6,170 bases of DNA from Candidatus Neomicrothrix sp. UBA2110 (GTDB taxonomy: Bacteria > Actinomycetota > Acidimicrobiia > Acidimicrobiales > Poriferisodalaceae), in assembly GCA_002331465.1 (NCBI GenBank), contig DCYM01000122.1, positions 1 through 6,170 of the forward strand. Reading direction: 5' to 3'. Below are positions 1-5,825 of this stretch, one piece after another. The translations under genes were made by a program, and so were the position numbers. Position 1 is the first letter of the stretch. Each line of letters opens with the position of its first letter. The notes below the pieces were generated by a model. That model was given only the letters and a program-made list of their open reading frames with translations, had not been told where the DNA came from and did not search any database.

Positions 1-473
1 GACATCTCATGGGGGTACTGTCTGATCCGTTTGTCAGCCTCGGGGATCCGCACCAGGTCGAACATTTCGCGGGCACGAGACATGGCTGCCTTGCGACTCA
101 ACCCCTCGTGGATACGCATTGACTCAGCGATCTGTTCACCAACGGGGTACACAGGGTTCAAGCTGGTGAGCGGCTCTTGGAAAATCATCGCGATCTGATT
201 GCCACGGATGCCACGCATGGTGGCCTCATTTTGAGTCAACAGGTCGATTGTCGAACCGTCGGGCATCGTGAATTCAGCTTGGCCGCGTGTGATTTTGGCT
301 CTGGTGCCCATTTCGATTAGCCGCATGATCGACAGTGCGGTTACTGACTTTCCTGATCCTGATTCGCCCACGACTCCGAGAGTCTCGCCGGGCTCAATGG
401 TGAAGCTCACTGAGTCCACCGCGGTGAGGTCATCGAAGGTGACGGTTAGGTCGTTCAGCGCGAGGAGAGCCAT
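1..473 (-). CDS. dppD: Oligopeptide/dipeptide-type ABC transporter ATP-binding protein, DppD/OppD family (partial, N-terminal 157 residues)
   Basis: This is the cytoplasmic ATPase that would power the importer encoded by the genes just upstream on the same strand. The reverse-strand translation from the ATG at 473-471 runs open to the left edge. It starts MALLALNDLTVTF and shows the Walker A loop GESGSGKS at residues 36-43 and the Q-loop segment FQEPLTSLNPV at residues 98-108, which is typical of the DppD/OppD/NikD group. The window ends after QYPHEM, immediately before the expected SGG signature, so the signature, Walker B, H-loop and the C-terminal oligopeptide-transporter domain lie outside. 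The start overlaps the stop of the permease gene by one base (TAATG), and only a weak GGGG-type ribosome site precedes it, so translational coupling is likely. The symbol is a family-level name; the substrate is not known. No frameshift is seen in the visible part. Confidence 0.93.
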   Translation of the reverse strand, partial: MALLALNDLTVTFDDLTAVDSVSFTIEPGETLGVVGESGSGKSVTALSIMRLIEMGTRAKITRGQAEFTMPDGSTIDLLTQNEATMRGIRGNQIAMIFQEPLTSLNPVYPVGEQIAESMRIHEGLSRKAAMSRAREMFDLVRIPEADKRIRQYPHEM

Positions 474-1351
474 TAGCGTCCCCGTAGTTTTGGGTTGAAG
501 GCGTCTTGGAGGCCATCACCGATCAAGGCAATACTGAGCCCGGTGATGACGATGGCGATACCTGGGAAGGCGACCGTCCACCAGGCGGTGAGGGTGTAGT
601 TCCTGTTCTTGCCCATTATTGACCCCCAGCTGATCGTGTTGATGTCCACCATGCCCAGGAAGGCCAGACCAGCATGGAAGAGAATGGCGATGACTACTAA
701 AAGGGTGGCAGCTACCAAAAGGGGAGGCATGGCGTTGGGGAGGATCGTGCGGGTCATAATTCGCAGGTCGTTGGATCCGATAGCGCGGGAAGCCTTCACG
801 AACTCCATTTCGCGGACTCTCAAGAACTCAGCTCGGGTGAGGCGAGCGGGTAACGCCCACAGTGTGAGGCCGATAGCAAGGGTTTCCTTCCATGTCCCTG
901 GCCCCATGAGATAGATAAGAACTAACGAGAAGAGCAGGGATGGCATAGCTTGGAAGATTTCAGTGAAGCGCATCAGTAAAGCGTCGATCCAACCGCCGAA
1001 GTAACCGGCCAGGCTCCCCACGACTAAACCCAGACCCATGGCCATTGTCCCAGCGACCGCGGCGACGAAAAGTGTCGTCCGACCCCCAGTAATGACACCA
1101 GCGAGGATGTCTCGACCCAGATAGTCAGTTCCCAATAATGGGCCAGCGTCGTCACCGGGACCCAGGAATGGTCCAGCTGCCATCTTGTGGGCCTCTACGC
1201 CGTAGATGCCGGGCCCGAAAATAGTCACGAGTACGATGAAGGTGAATACCACTAATCCCGCGACCGCTGCCTTGTTCCGCAAGAACATGCGGAAGGCACC
1301 ACGACCCCCAGTTTCCGTGGATGAGTCGATGGCGATTCCGAGGTCGGTCAT
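473..1351 (-). CDS. dppC: ABC transporter permease, DppC/OppC family
   Basis: This is the second membrane subunit of a peptide/nickel/opine-type importer, 292 residues, a normal length for DppC. It has a short cytoplasmic N-terminus with the OppC_N-type segment and first membrane helix at about residues 27-48. The family motif LGTDYLGRD follows at residues 73-81. Further hydrophobic helices lie at about 93-115, 135-150, 157-170, 208-235 and 258-278. The cytoplasmic EAA loop that docks on the ATPase runs from about EFVKASRAIG (residue 183) to PNAMPP (residue 210), and the protein ends in the typical GDGLQDAFNPKLR. The start is supported by a GGAGGGT ribosome site at 1356-1362, a few bases before the ATG. 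The ATG overlaps the stop of the upstream permease gene (ATGA), and its own stop overlaps the ATPase start, so these genes are almost certainly cotranscribed. The symbol is family-level only. Confidence 0.95.
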   Translation of the reverse strand: MTDLGIAIDSSTETGGRGAFRMFLRNKAAVAGLVVFTFIVLVTIFGPGIYGVEAHKMAAGPFLGPGDDAGPLLGTDYLGRDILAGVITGGRTTLFVAAVAGTMAMGLGLVVGSLAGYFGGWIDALLMRFTEIFQAMPSLLFSLVLIYLMGPGTWKETLAIGLTLWALPARLTRAEFLRVREMEFVKASRAIGSNDLRIMTRTILPNAMPPLLVAATLLVVIAILFHAGLAFLGMVDINTISWGSIMGKNRNYTLTAWWTVAFPGIAIVITGLSIALIGDGLQDAFNPKLRGR

Positions 1352-2334
1352 CGGGACCCTCCGACACGTATTCGAGGGTCAATGAACCGGTACACAAGGT
1401 CTGTTAGCAGGTTGGCGATAATTACCATGGCCGCTGAGAAGATCACGATGCCGACAACCATGGGGCTGTCACGGCGGAAAATCGAGGTGATCATTAGTCG
1501 ACCGATCCCAGGCCAGGCGAACACGAACTCGACAAGTAAAGCGCCCGAGAGCAGGTTGCCGATTTGTAAACCCGCAGCGGTGACTACGGGGATGATCCCG
1601 TTACGTAGGGCGTGTTTGTACACCACGACTCGCTCGTGGGCCCCCTTGGCCCGGGCGGTCCGGATGTAGTCGGATTCCAGTACTTCGAGCATGGACGCCC
1701 GAGCTAGCCGGGAGTAGATGGCCAGGTAGATGATGCCAAGGCTGATTGCCGGTAGGACGAGATGCTGGAGCGTGTCGATGGTTTCACCGAACCAGCCACC
1801 TTCGTAACGGACGTCCTCGATGCCCCCCACTGGCAGAATGCCCCATTTCGCGGCGAACACGACAATGAACATGAGCGCTAACCAAAACACGGGGGTGGCG
1901 AATCCGACGAGACTCATCACGGTTACGCCGTGAGAGGCGGGGCTTTCAGGCCGCCGAGCGGTGAACACTCCGAGAGCTACGCCGATGGTCACTGAAAAAA
2001 GGAGCGCAGCGCCGGCCAGCAACACCGTCGCCACGAGTCGTTCCAAGATGAGGCCGAGGACCGGCTGACTGAAGTATGTGGACTCACCGAGGTCTAGTTG
2101 GGCGACGTTGCCTACATAGGTTCCGAGCTGGACGAGCAGTGGCTGATCTAGCCCATAGTCAGCCCGTATTTTGGCCAAGAATTCGGCGTCACCGACTCCT
2201 TGTTCCCCGGCGAGGTACAGCGCAGCGTCGCCCGGAGCGATCTGGATCAGGAGGAACACTATGACCACTACTGCCAGTAGCAAGCCAATTGCCTGTCCTA
2301 ATCTGATCCCGATGCTCCGGGCGAGAGCTATCAC
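1348..2334 (-). CDS. dppB: ABC transporter permease, DppB/OppB family
   Basis: This is the first membrane subunit of the importer, 328 residues, of the usual DppB size. The first transmembrane helix is at about residues 11-31, followed by the conserved QIAPGDAA. A periplasmic-side segment contains DYGLDQPL (59-66) and LDLGES (80-85). Helices follow at about 102-125, 138-162, 190-208, 246-270 and 293-314. The EAA cytoplasmic loop is visible as DYIRTARAKGAHE (222-234) through HALRNGIIPV (241-250). FAWPGIGRL at 272-280 and the C-terminal YRFIDPRIR are family hallmarks. The start is GTG at 2334-2332: no in-frame ATG precedes it, and an in-frame stop lies at 2358-2356. Only a weak purine-rich stretch (AAAGAAAGA) lies before it. 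A 43-bp gap separates it from the binding-protein gene, with no terminator seen. The substrate is unassigned. Confidence 0.95.
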   Translation of the reverse strand: MIALARSIGIRLGQAIGLLLAVVVIVFLLIQIAPGDAALYLAGEQGVGDAEFLAKIRADYGLDQPLLVQLGTYVGNVAQLDLGESTYFSQPVLGLILERLVATVLLAGAALLFSVTIGVALGVFTARRPESPASHGVTVMSLVGFATPVFWLALMFIVVFAAKWGILPVGGIEDVRYEGGWFGETIDTLQHLVLPAISLGIIYLAIYSRLARASMLEVLESDYIRTARAKGAHERVVVYKHALRNGIIPVVTAAGLQIGNLLSGALLVEFVFAWPGIGRLMITSIFRRDSPMVVGIVIFSAAMVIIANLLTDLVYRFIDPRIRVGGSR

Positions 2335-2377
2335 ACTCGTCTTTCTTTGGTCTAATTACCGGTTGTTGAGTTGGTTC

Positions 2378-4108
2378 TTACTTGTCCAGCCAAATGTTTT
2401 CCATGCCCGAAAGTGGCCCCCAGGCCCCGTCCGGCTGGTCCCTTACGTACAGCTGGTTGGCTCCGAAGATCGGCAGAGCGTTGATGCCGTAGAACGGCAA
2501 CTCAATCGCTGTGATCACCTGGAACTCGTCGTAAAGCGCTTTCCGTTTTGCGACGTCTGGTTCTGCCGCCGCGGCGTACAGCAACTCGTCGACCTTCTCA
2601 TTGCAATAGGCCGAGTTGTTGACGAACACACCAGGTCTAATGTTGGCGCACACGTAAGCTCGCTGGACGCCTATGACCGGGTCACCCCAGTTGAAGTAAG
2701 CGTTCATCGTCATGTGCCAGGCATCAGGTCCCCCGAAGAAGATCCCAGCCCAAGACGGCAGATCGGCGGCTTGGACGACCTCCACGTTGATACCAACTTC
2801 GTCAAGAGCCAGAGCAATGTATTCAGCAACGTTGCGCTGCTGCTCGTTCGGACCCGGAATATAGTTGATCCTCAAATCCAGGCCATCCCCGTAGCCGGCG
2901 TCGTACAGCAACGAACGTGCCTTGTCCAGGTCAACGTCGTAGCGTTCCACGTTTTCGTTATAGAACGGACTTGATGGATGGATGCCGCCCAGTAGCTCCA
3001 TGGTCTGCCCCTGGTGCAAGGTGTTAATCACGTAGTCGCGGTCAATGGTGTACGCGATGGCCTGCCGCACCCGAAGGTCGCTCATGATGCTGTTGGCCAT
3101 GTTGAACTGCAAGTGGTTCAACGAGCCGACGCCTCCCAGAAGGTCGGGAATAGCGACCAGGTCGGGGTTGTTACTTACCTTTTCGGCGTTAATAACGCTC
3201 GCGTACCCACCTGAATCATATTCTCCGCTTTCCAACCCCAACATCGTCGCGTCTTCGTCGGGGACGATCACGTAGATGATCTTGTCCAGGTAGGGACGAT
3301 CGGGGATAAAGAAGTGTTCATAACGTTCCAGCACGATCTTTTGTGTGTTCTCGTACTCGGTTAGACGGAATGGACCCGAGCCAATTGCGCCCGCCACGTT
3401 GTTCGGGTGACCCCTCATTTCGTTAATGGGGGTGCCGTCATCCATGATGTGTTTCGGCATGACCGGCATCATCACATCGGACGTGGCGATCCACAGCGCC
3501 GGGTGCGGGGTGGCAAGATGCAGCACCACTGTGTGCTTATCAGGTGTCTCGATTGACTCGAGCGGACCCCACATCCCGGTGAAGGGATGATTTGCCTGGA
3601 TCACTTCGATCGAGAACTTCACATCGGCTGATGTGATCGAGTAACCATCATGGAAGGTTGCGTCCTTTACCAGGTGGAAGGTGATGGTCAAGCTGTCGTC
3701 GGAAACCTCCCAGGATTCAGCCAGGTATGGCTGGGGTTCCCAGTTGCTATCCAGATGCGTTAGCGATGCGAAGATTTTCGAACTTGGCTGCGCAATCCCG
3801 ATGCCGGAGTTGACACCGTGGTTAACATTCGCGCCCACTTGGGTGGTCGCAATAACCAATGTCCCGCCGTGCTTGGGTTGTGGTGGGGGAGGCGTCGTCT
3901 CTTCGGTGGCTTCTTCGGCTGCGTCTTCTTCAGCTGCCTCTTCTTCGGTAGCGTCTTCTTCAGCTGCCGGCTCATCATCGCTTGCCGCCGACGCCGAAGC
4001 GGTGCTTGACCCGCTATCGCTGCTGTCGGAGTCACTGCTACCACATGCCGCTGCAAATAACGACAGCACTGCGAATAGCGAGAGCACCTTGATCCATCGC
4101 TTTAACAT
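2378..4108 (-). CDS. Family 5 extracellular solute-binding lipoprotein (SBP_bac_5, peptide/nickel/opine class)
   Basis: This 576-residue protein is the ligand receptor of the importer, tethered outside the cytoplasmic membrane. The N-terminus MLKRWIKVLSLFAVLSLFAAAC is a lipoprotein signal peptide, with the lipid-anchored cysteine at residue 22. Residues 23-45 are Ser/Asp-rich, 46-70 are Glu/Ala-rich with two near-identical decapeptides, and 73-76 are PPPP. Together these make a flexible, very acidic tether. The SBP fold starts at GGTLVIA (81-87). Family landmarks are TFHDGYSITSADVKFSIE (151-168), IGSGPFRLTEYE (242-253) and DLRVRQAIAYTIDRD (344-358). Two cysteines at 487 and 502 are the only ones besides Cys22 and may form a disulfide. 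An ATG with GAGGGG at 4117-4122 about nine bases upstream supports the start. That site lies in the arm of a hairpin. The ligand cannot be predicted; peptides, sugars, opines and other organics all occur in this family. Confidence 0.95.
   Translation of the reverse strand: MLKRWIKVLSLFAVLSLFAAACGSSDSDSSDSGSSTASASAASDDEPAAEEDATEEEAAEEDAAEEATEETTPPPPQPKHGGTLVIATTQVGANVNHGVNSGIGIAQPSSKIFASLTHLDSNWEPQPYLAESWEVSDDSLTITFHLVKDATFHDGYSITSADVKFSIEVIQANHPFTGMWGPLESIETPDKHTVVLHLATPHPALWIATSDVMMPVMPKHIMDDGTPINEMRGHPNNVAGAIGSGPFRLTEYENTQKIVLERYEHFFIPDRPYLDKIIYVIVPDEDATMLGLESGEYDSGGYASVINAEKVSNNPDLVAIPDLLGGVGSLNHLQFNMANSIMSDLRVRQAIAYTIDRDYVINTLHQGQTMELLGGIHPSSPFYNENVERYDVDLDKARSLLYDAGYGDGLDLRINYIPGPNEQQRNVAEYIALALDEVGINVEVVQAADLPSWAGIFFGGPDAWHMTMNAYFNWGDPVIGVQRAYVCANIRPGVFVNNSAYCNEKVDELLYAAAAEPDVAKRKALYDEFQVITAIELPFYGINALPIFGANQLYVRDQPDGAWGPLSGMENIWLDK
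3908..3967 (-). repeat. Two tandem 30-bp units encoding acidic decapeptides in the lipoprotein tether
   Basis: On the minus strand, residues 48-57 (AAEEDATEEE) and 58-67 (AAEEDAAEEA) of the binding protein form a tandem decapeptide repeat. At the DNA level, an exact 18-base match (plus strand gcgtcttcttcagctgcc) occurs at 3921-3938 and again at 3951-3968, spaced exactly 30 bases apart. Related cttcggt/cttcttcgg sequence continues at 3899-3920. The unit is a multiple of three, so copy-number change would keep the frame and only alter tether length. Confidence 0.8.
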
Positions 4109-4117
4109 TTTGTTTTC

Positions 4118-4152
4118 CCCTCGATCCCTCGGTGTTGAGGGTGTATCGAGGG
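4118..4152 (-). promoter_or_regulatory. Bulged hairpin in the leader of the binding-protein gene, overlapping its ribosome-binding site
   Basis: An 8-bp outer stem (plus strand ccctcgat at 4118-4125 with atcgaggg at 4145-4152) encloses a 5-bp inner stem (ccctc at 4126-4130 with gaggg at 4137-4141). The loop is six bases and there is a three-base bulge at 4142-4144. On the mRNA of the minus strand, the downstream arm includes most of GAGGGG (4117-4122), the likely Shine-Dalgarno of the lipoprotein gene starting at 4108. Neither side is followed by a T-run in the direction of transcription, so it does not look like an intrinsic terminator. It could limit translation, protect or process the mRNA between the oxidoreductase and transporter genes, or be a DNA operator. 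The structure is seen directly; the role is inferred. Confidence 0.55.
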
Positions 4153-4168
4153 AAGACTAGCGCTTCAA
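4140..4168 (-). promoter_or_regulatory. Weak candidate internal promoter ahead of the binding-protein gene
   Basis: On the minus strand, TTGAAG (4168-4163) and TACACC (4145-4140) are separated by 17 bases in the 73-bp gap between the oxidoreductase and lipoprotein genes. The -35 element is fair and the -10 element is poor. If used, transcripts would begin near 4133, inside the hairpin, and would lack its upstream arm, leaving the ribosome site free. This is a low-confidence pattern match. Confidence 0.2.
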
Positions 4169-4181
4169 ATGAGGGTTCAGA

Positions 4182-5210
4182 TCAAAACGTGGTGTTCCAT
4201 CCACCAGAGGCCTCAATGGAACTGCATTCGGGGATAATGTCCTGGCCGACGCGGCCGATTTGTTCGTGGATTTCTTCAACTTCACCCGATGGACAATCCA
4301 TCTTCGCGACCACCAAGGAATAGCCTGCTTGCGCAAATCTCTGGAGGTCCTCTAAGACCTGTTCTGGGGTACCGGTACAGATCTTCCTCGGAGTTTGGTG
4401 GGCGAGGGCATCATTAGGGTCAGTGATCCTGAGCGTTGTCGCTGCCATCATTATGAAATCGGAGGAGGATTTCCCTGCCAACTCCAGGTCCTCTTTGATT
4501 ATCGTCTGCAGGTCGGAATGGCGGTTCGGATCCGCGAACGGGTCGAGGAATACTGGGTAGAAGCCATCGCAATGGGCAGCTGCTCTGTGTGCGCCGAGTG
4601 GGGATACTCCACCATAAATAATGGGGGGTCGCGGCTTCTGCAAGGGCTTGGGGTCCATGGAAATGTCATCGAAAGCGTAGTAATCGCCGTCGAACGACAC
4701 GAAGTCATCTGACCAACTTCGCTTGTAAATTTCGATGCACTCAACTGTTCGTTTCCCGCGCTCGGCAAAGTTCACTCCGAGGGCAGAAAATTCTTCAGCC
4801 ATCCAGCCCGCGCCTACCCCGAAAAGAAGCCGTCCCCCAGATAGAACATCCACAGTCGCGAATTGGCGGGCGTCGCTCAATGGCGCACGGTAGGGAGCTA
4901 CAAGCACGCTTGTACCCAGTTTGATGTCGGTTGTACCCGAAGCGACAGCTCCCATTACTACTGCAGCGTCAAGCATTTCATGCCGCGGCGAGTAAGTGCG
5001 AGTTCCAGTCTGATTGGCGATATGTGCACTGCGTGTTTCTGAGGGCATACATACGTGGTCAGGGAACCAAATCGAGTGAAAGCCGCTTCGTTCAGCGCTC
5101 TGTGCCACCGCCACGGGTTGCATCGTCGCTCCGGGGATACTTCGTGTGTAGTTATTCACGTCGTCTCGGAAACCGACGCCGTGGGTATTCGCGTACAAGC
5201 CAATCTGCAT
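4182..5210 (-). CDS. Luciferase-like monooxygenase family oxidoreductase, probably F420-dependent
   Basis: This 342-residue cytoplasmic TIM-barrel enzyme belongs to the bacterial luciferase-like (LLM) superfamily. It probably transfers hydride or oxygen to a small organic substrate using F420 or FMN. Family signs are MQIGLYANTHG at the N-terminus, AERSGFHSIWFPDH (39-52), IKLGTSVLVAPYRAP (96-110), the hallmark VDVLSGGRLLFGVGAGWMAEEF (120-141), RGKRTVECIEIYKRSW (151-166), and PRPPIIYGG (193-201), where the second half contacts cofactor in relatives. The C-terminal TGTPEQVLEDLQRFAQAGYS (279-298) is typical of actinobacterial F420-type members. F420 rather than FMN is inferred from this resemblance and the apparent host, not from a decisive residue. 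ATG at 5210 is preceded by AGGAC at 5214-5218. The gene lies 73 bp upstream of the transporter's binding-protein gene in the same direction, suggesting the enzyme may act on the imported compound. Length is normal and the frame is intact. Confidence 0.9.
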   Translation of the reverse strand: MQIGLYANTHGVGFRDDVNNYTRSIPGATMQPVAVAQSAERSGFHSIWFPDHVCMPSETRSAHIANQTGTRTYSPRHEMLDAAVVMGAVASGTTDIKLGTSVLVAPYRAPLSDARQFATVDVLSGGRLLFGVGAGWMAEEFSALGVNFAERGKRTVECIEIYKRSWSDDFVSFDGDYYAFDDISMDPKPLQKPRPPIIYGGVSPLGAHRAAAHCDGFYPVFLDPFADPNRHSDLQTIIKEDLELAGKSSSDFIMMAATTLRITDPNDALAHQTPRKICTGTPEQVLEDLQRFAQAGYSLVVAKMDCPSGEVEEIHEQIGRVGQDIIPECSSIEASGGWNTTF

Positions 5211-5238
5211 AAGTCCTGCGCTTTCAAATATTGATGCA

Positions 5239-5244
5239 ATTATG
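5239..5244 (-). promoter_or_regulatory. Candidate -10 box (CATAAT) for the oxidoreductase gene
   Basis: The plus strand reads attatg here, giving CATAAT on the minus strand, five of six matches to TATAAT. It lies about 29 bases before the ATG at 5210, which leaves a leader of roughly 20 bases containing the AGGAC ribosome site. The expected -35 position reads ACCCCC and is poor. The assignment rests on the -10 match and geometry only. Confidence 0.3.
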
Positions 5245-5294
5245 GTCGCAATAGTCTTTTCGGGGGTTGGTCTTGAACCGAGCTTCCGCTACAT

Positions 5295-5301
5295 AAAGGA
5301 G
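5295..5301 (+). promoter_or_regulatory. Strong Shine-Dalgarno that fixes a TTG start
   Basis: AAAGGAG lies seven bases before the TTG at 5309. A nearby GTG at 5304-5306 is out of frame and too close to this site, so the TTG is the best start for the SnoaL-like protein. Confidence 0.8.
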
Positions 5302-5308
5302 TTGTGCC

Positions 5309-5785
5309 TTGTCTGATCTCGAAACTCGACTTCGTCGACTTGAAGATATTGAAGAAATTAAACAACTGAAGGCCAAGTATTGCCGCTTCTGCGATGAAGG
5401 GTACGACCCGGACGGCATTGCCGGTTTGTTCACTGAAGATGGTGTCTGGGATGGCGGCCGCACCTTCGGGGTAGCTGAAGGGCGCGAGGCGATTCGGAAA
5501 CATTTCAAAGGTGCCGGAGACAGAATTTCGATAGCGCGGCATCAGGTAATGAATCCAATAATTGAAGTTGACAATGATTCAGCAACAGGCCACTGGTTGT
5601 TGTTCCAGCCATGTACCGATGCCGCTAGCGGCCAGGCTCTTTGGCTGGCCGCCACATACAACGATCGATACGACAAGGTGGGCGATCGGTGGCTTATTAG
5701 CCACCTCAGTATCGAAGTGGCATTCTTCTCGCCATTCGAAAAAGGTTGGGCGGAACAGCGATTCCTAGATGGACGGGAGCCGTAG
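5309..5785 (+). CDS. SnoaL-like / NTF2-fold protein (SnoaL_4-type), function unassigned
   Basis: This 158-residue single-domain cytoplasmic protein has the pattern of the SnoaL-like polyketide-cyclase/dehydratase superfamily, a cone-shaped alpha+beta fold around a hydrophobic pocket. The N-terminal helix LRRLEDIEEIKQLKAKYCRF (8-27) is followed by CDEGYDPDGIAGLFTEDGVWDGG (28-50) and then by FGVAEGREAIRKHF (53-66). Next come ARHQVMNPIIEVDND (76-90), GHWLLFQPC (94-102) and the strand pair WLAATYNDRYDKVGDRWLISHLSIE. Tyr24, Asp29 and His78 are at positions that often line the pocket in this superfamily, as in scytalone-dehydratase-like enzymes, but catalysis is not shown. Members include dehydratases, isomerases, hydroxylase partners and non-enzymatic binders. 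The TTG start is supported by AAAGGAG seven bases upstream. It is divergent from the oxidoreductase and convergent with an amidohydrolase; the shared setting hints at a small-molecule pathway. Confidence 0.85.
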   Translation: MSDLETRLRRLEDIEEIKQLKAKYCRFCDEGYDPDGIAGLFTEDGVWDGGRTFGVAEGREAIRKHFKGAGDRISIARHQVMNPIIEVDNDSATGHWLLFQPCTDAASGQALWLAATYNDRYDKVGDRWLISHLSIEVAFFSPFEKGWAEQRFLDGREP

Positions 5786-5797
5786 CTTTGGAGTAGC

Positions 5798-5821
5798 GAG
5801 CCGTCGAGTGGGCTTCTGTTT
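5798..5821 (+). terminator. Weak candidate terminator between convergent genes
   Basis: In the 40-bp gap between the SnoaL-like stop and the amidohydrolase stop, GAGCC (5798-5802) can pair with GGCTT (5811-5815). This includes one G-T wobble and an eight-base loop, followed by the short T-rich CTGTTT. The stem is short and the T-tract imperfect, so this is tentative. Confidence 0.2.
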
Positions 5822-5825
5822 AGGT

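Larger units (their letters stand above)
5211..5308. other. Divergent intergenic region between the oxidoreductase and SnoaL-like genes
   Basis: This 98-bp stretch must carry the start signals for both directions unless one gene is read from elsewhere. It looks more AT-rich than its surroundings at 5221-5260. It contains a short interrupted palindrome, ATTG-ATG-CAAT (5230-5240), next to a candidate minus-strand -10 box. No clear -35/-10 pair could be found for the plus-strand gene, and no RNA gene or recognisable operator was seen. Confidence 0.6.

Noticed and set aside
2171..2974. A 267-codon plus-strand open frame
   Set aside because: It lies antisense to the lipoprotein and DppB genes, which have full-length family matches. 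Its translation has no recognisable domain, and it runs through the 3' end of one gene and the 5' end of another.
4118..4152. Hairpin as a Rho-independent terminator
   Set aside because: In the minus-strand direction it is followed by GAAAACAAAATG, and in the plus direction by AAGACTAG; neither has a T-tract.
3681..4160. A plus-strand frame with a Ser/Ala-rich run
   Set aside because: The low-complexity stretch is only the complement of the Glu/Ala-rich linker codons of the lipoprotein gene; no ribosome site or domain supports it.
5267..5295. TTGGTC and TACATA, 17 bases apart, as a plus-strand promoter
   Set aside because: The start of transcription would fall at about 5302, after the AAAGGAG ribosome site, so the transcript would lack the very signal that supports the TTG start.
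5454..5461. GCGGCCGC palindrome
   Set aside because: It sits inside codons for a normal part of the SnoaL-like protein and is an eight-base chance palindrome with no partner site.
5224..5542. Two minus-strand frames across the divergent region and the start of the SnoaL-like gene
   Set aside because: They overlap a well-supported plus-strand gene and have no family resemblance.
5663..5689. Repeated CGATCG-like motifs
   Set aside because: Two short matches within coding sequence, with no regular spacing or symmetry beyond chance.
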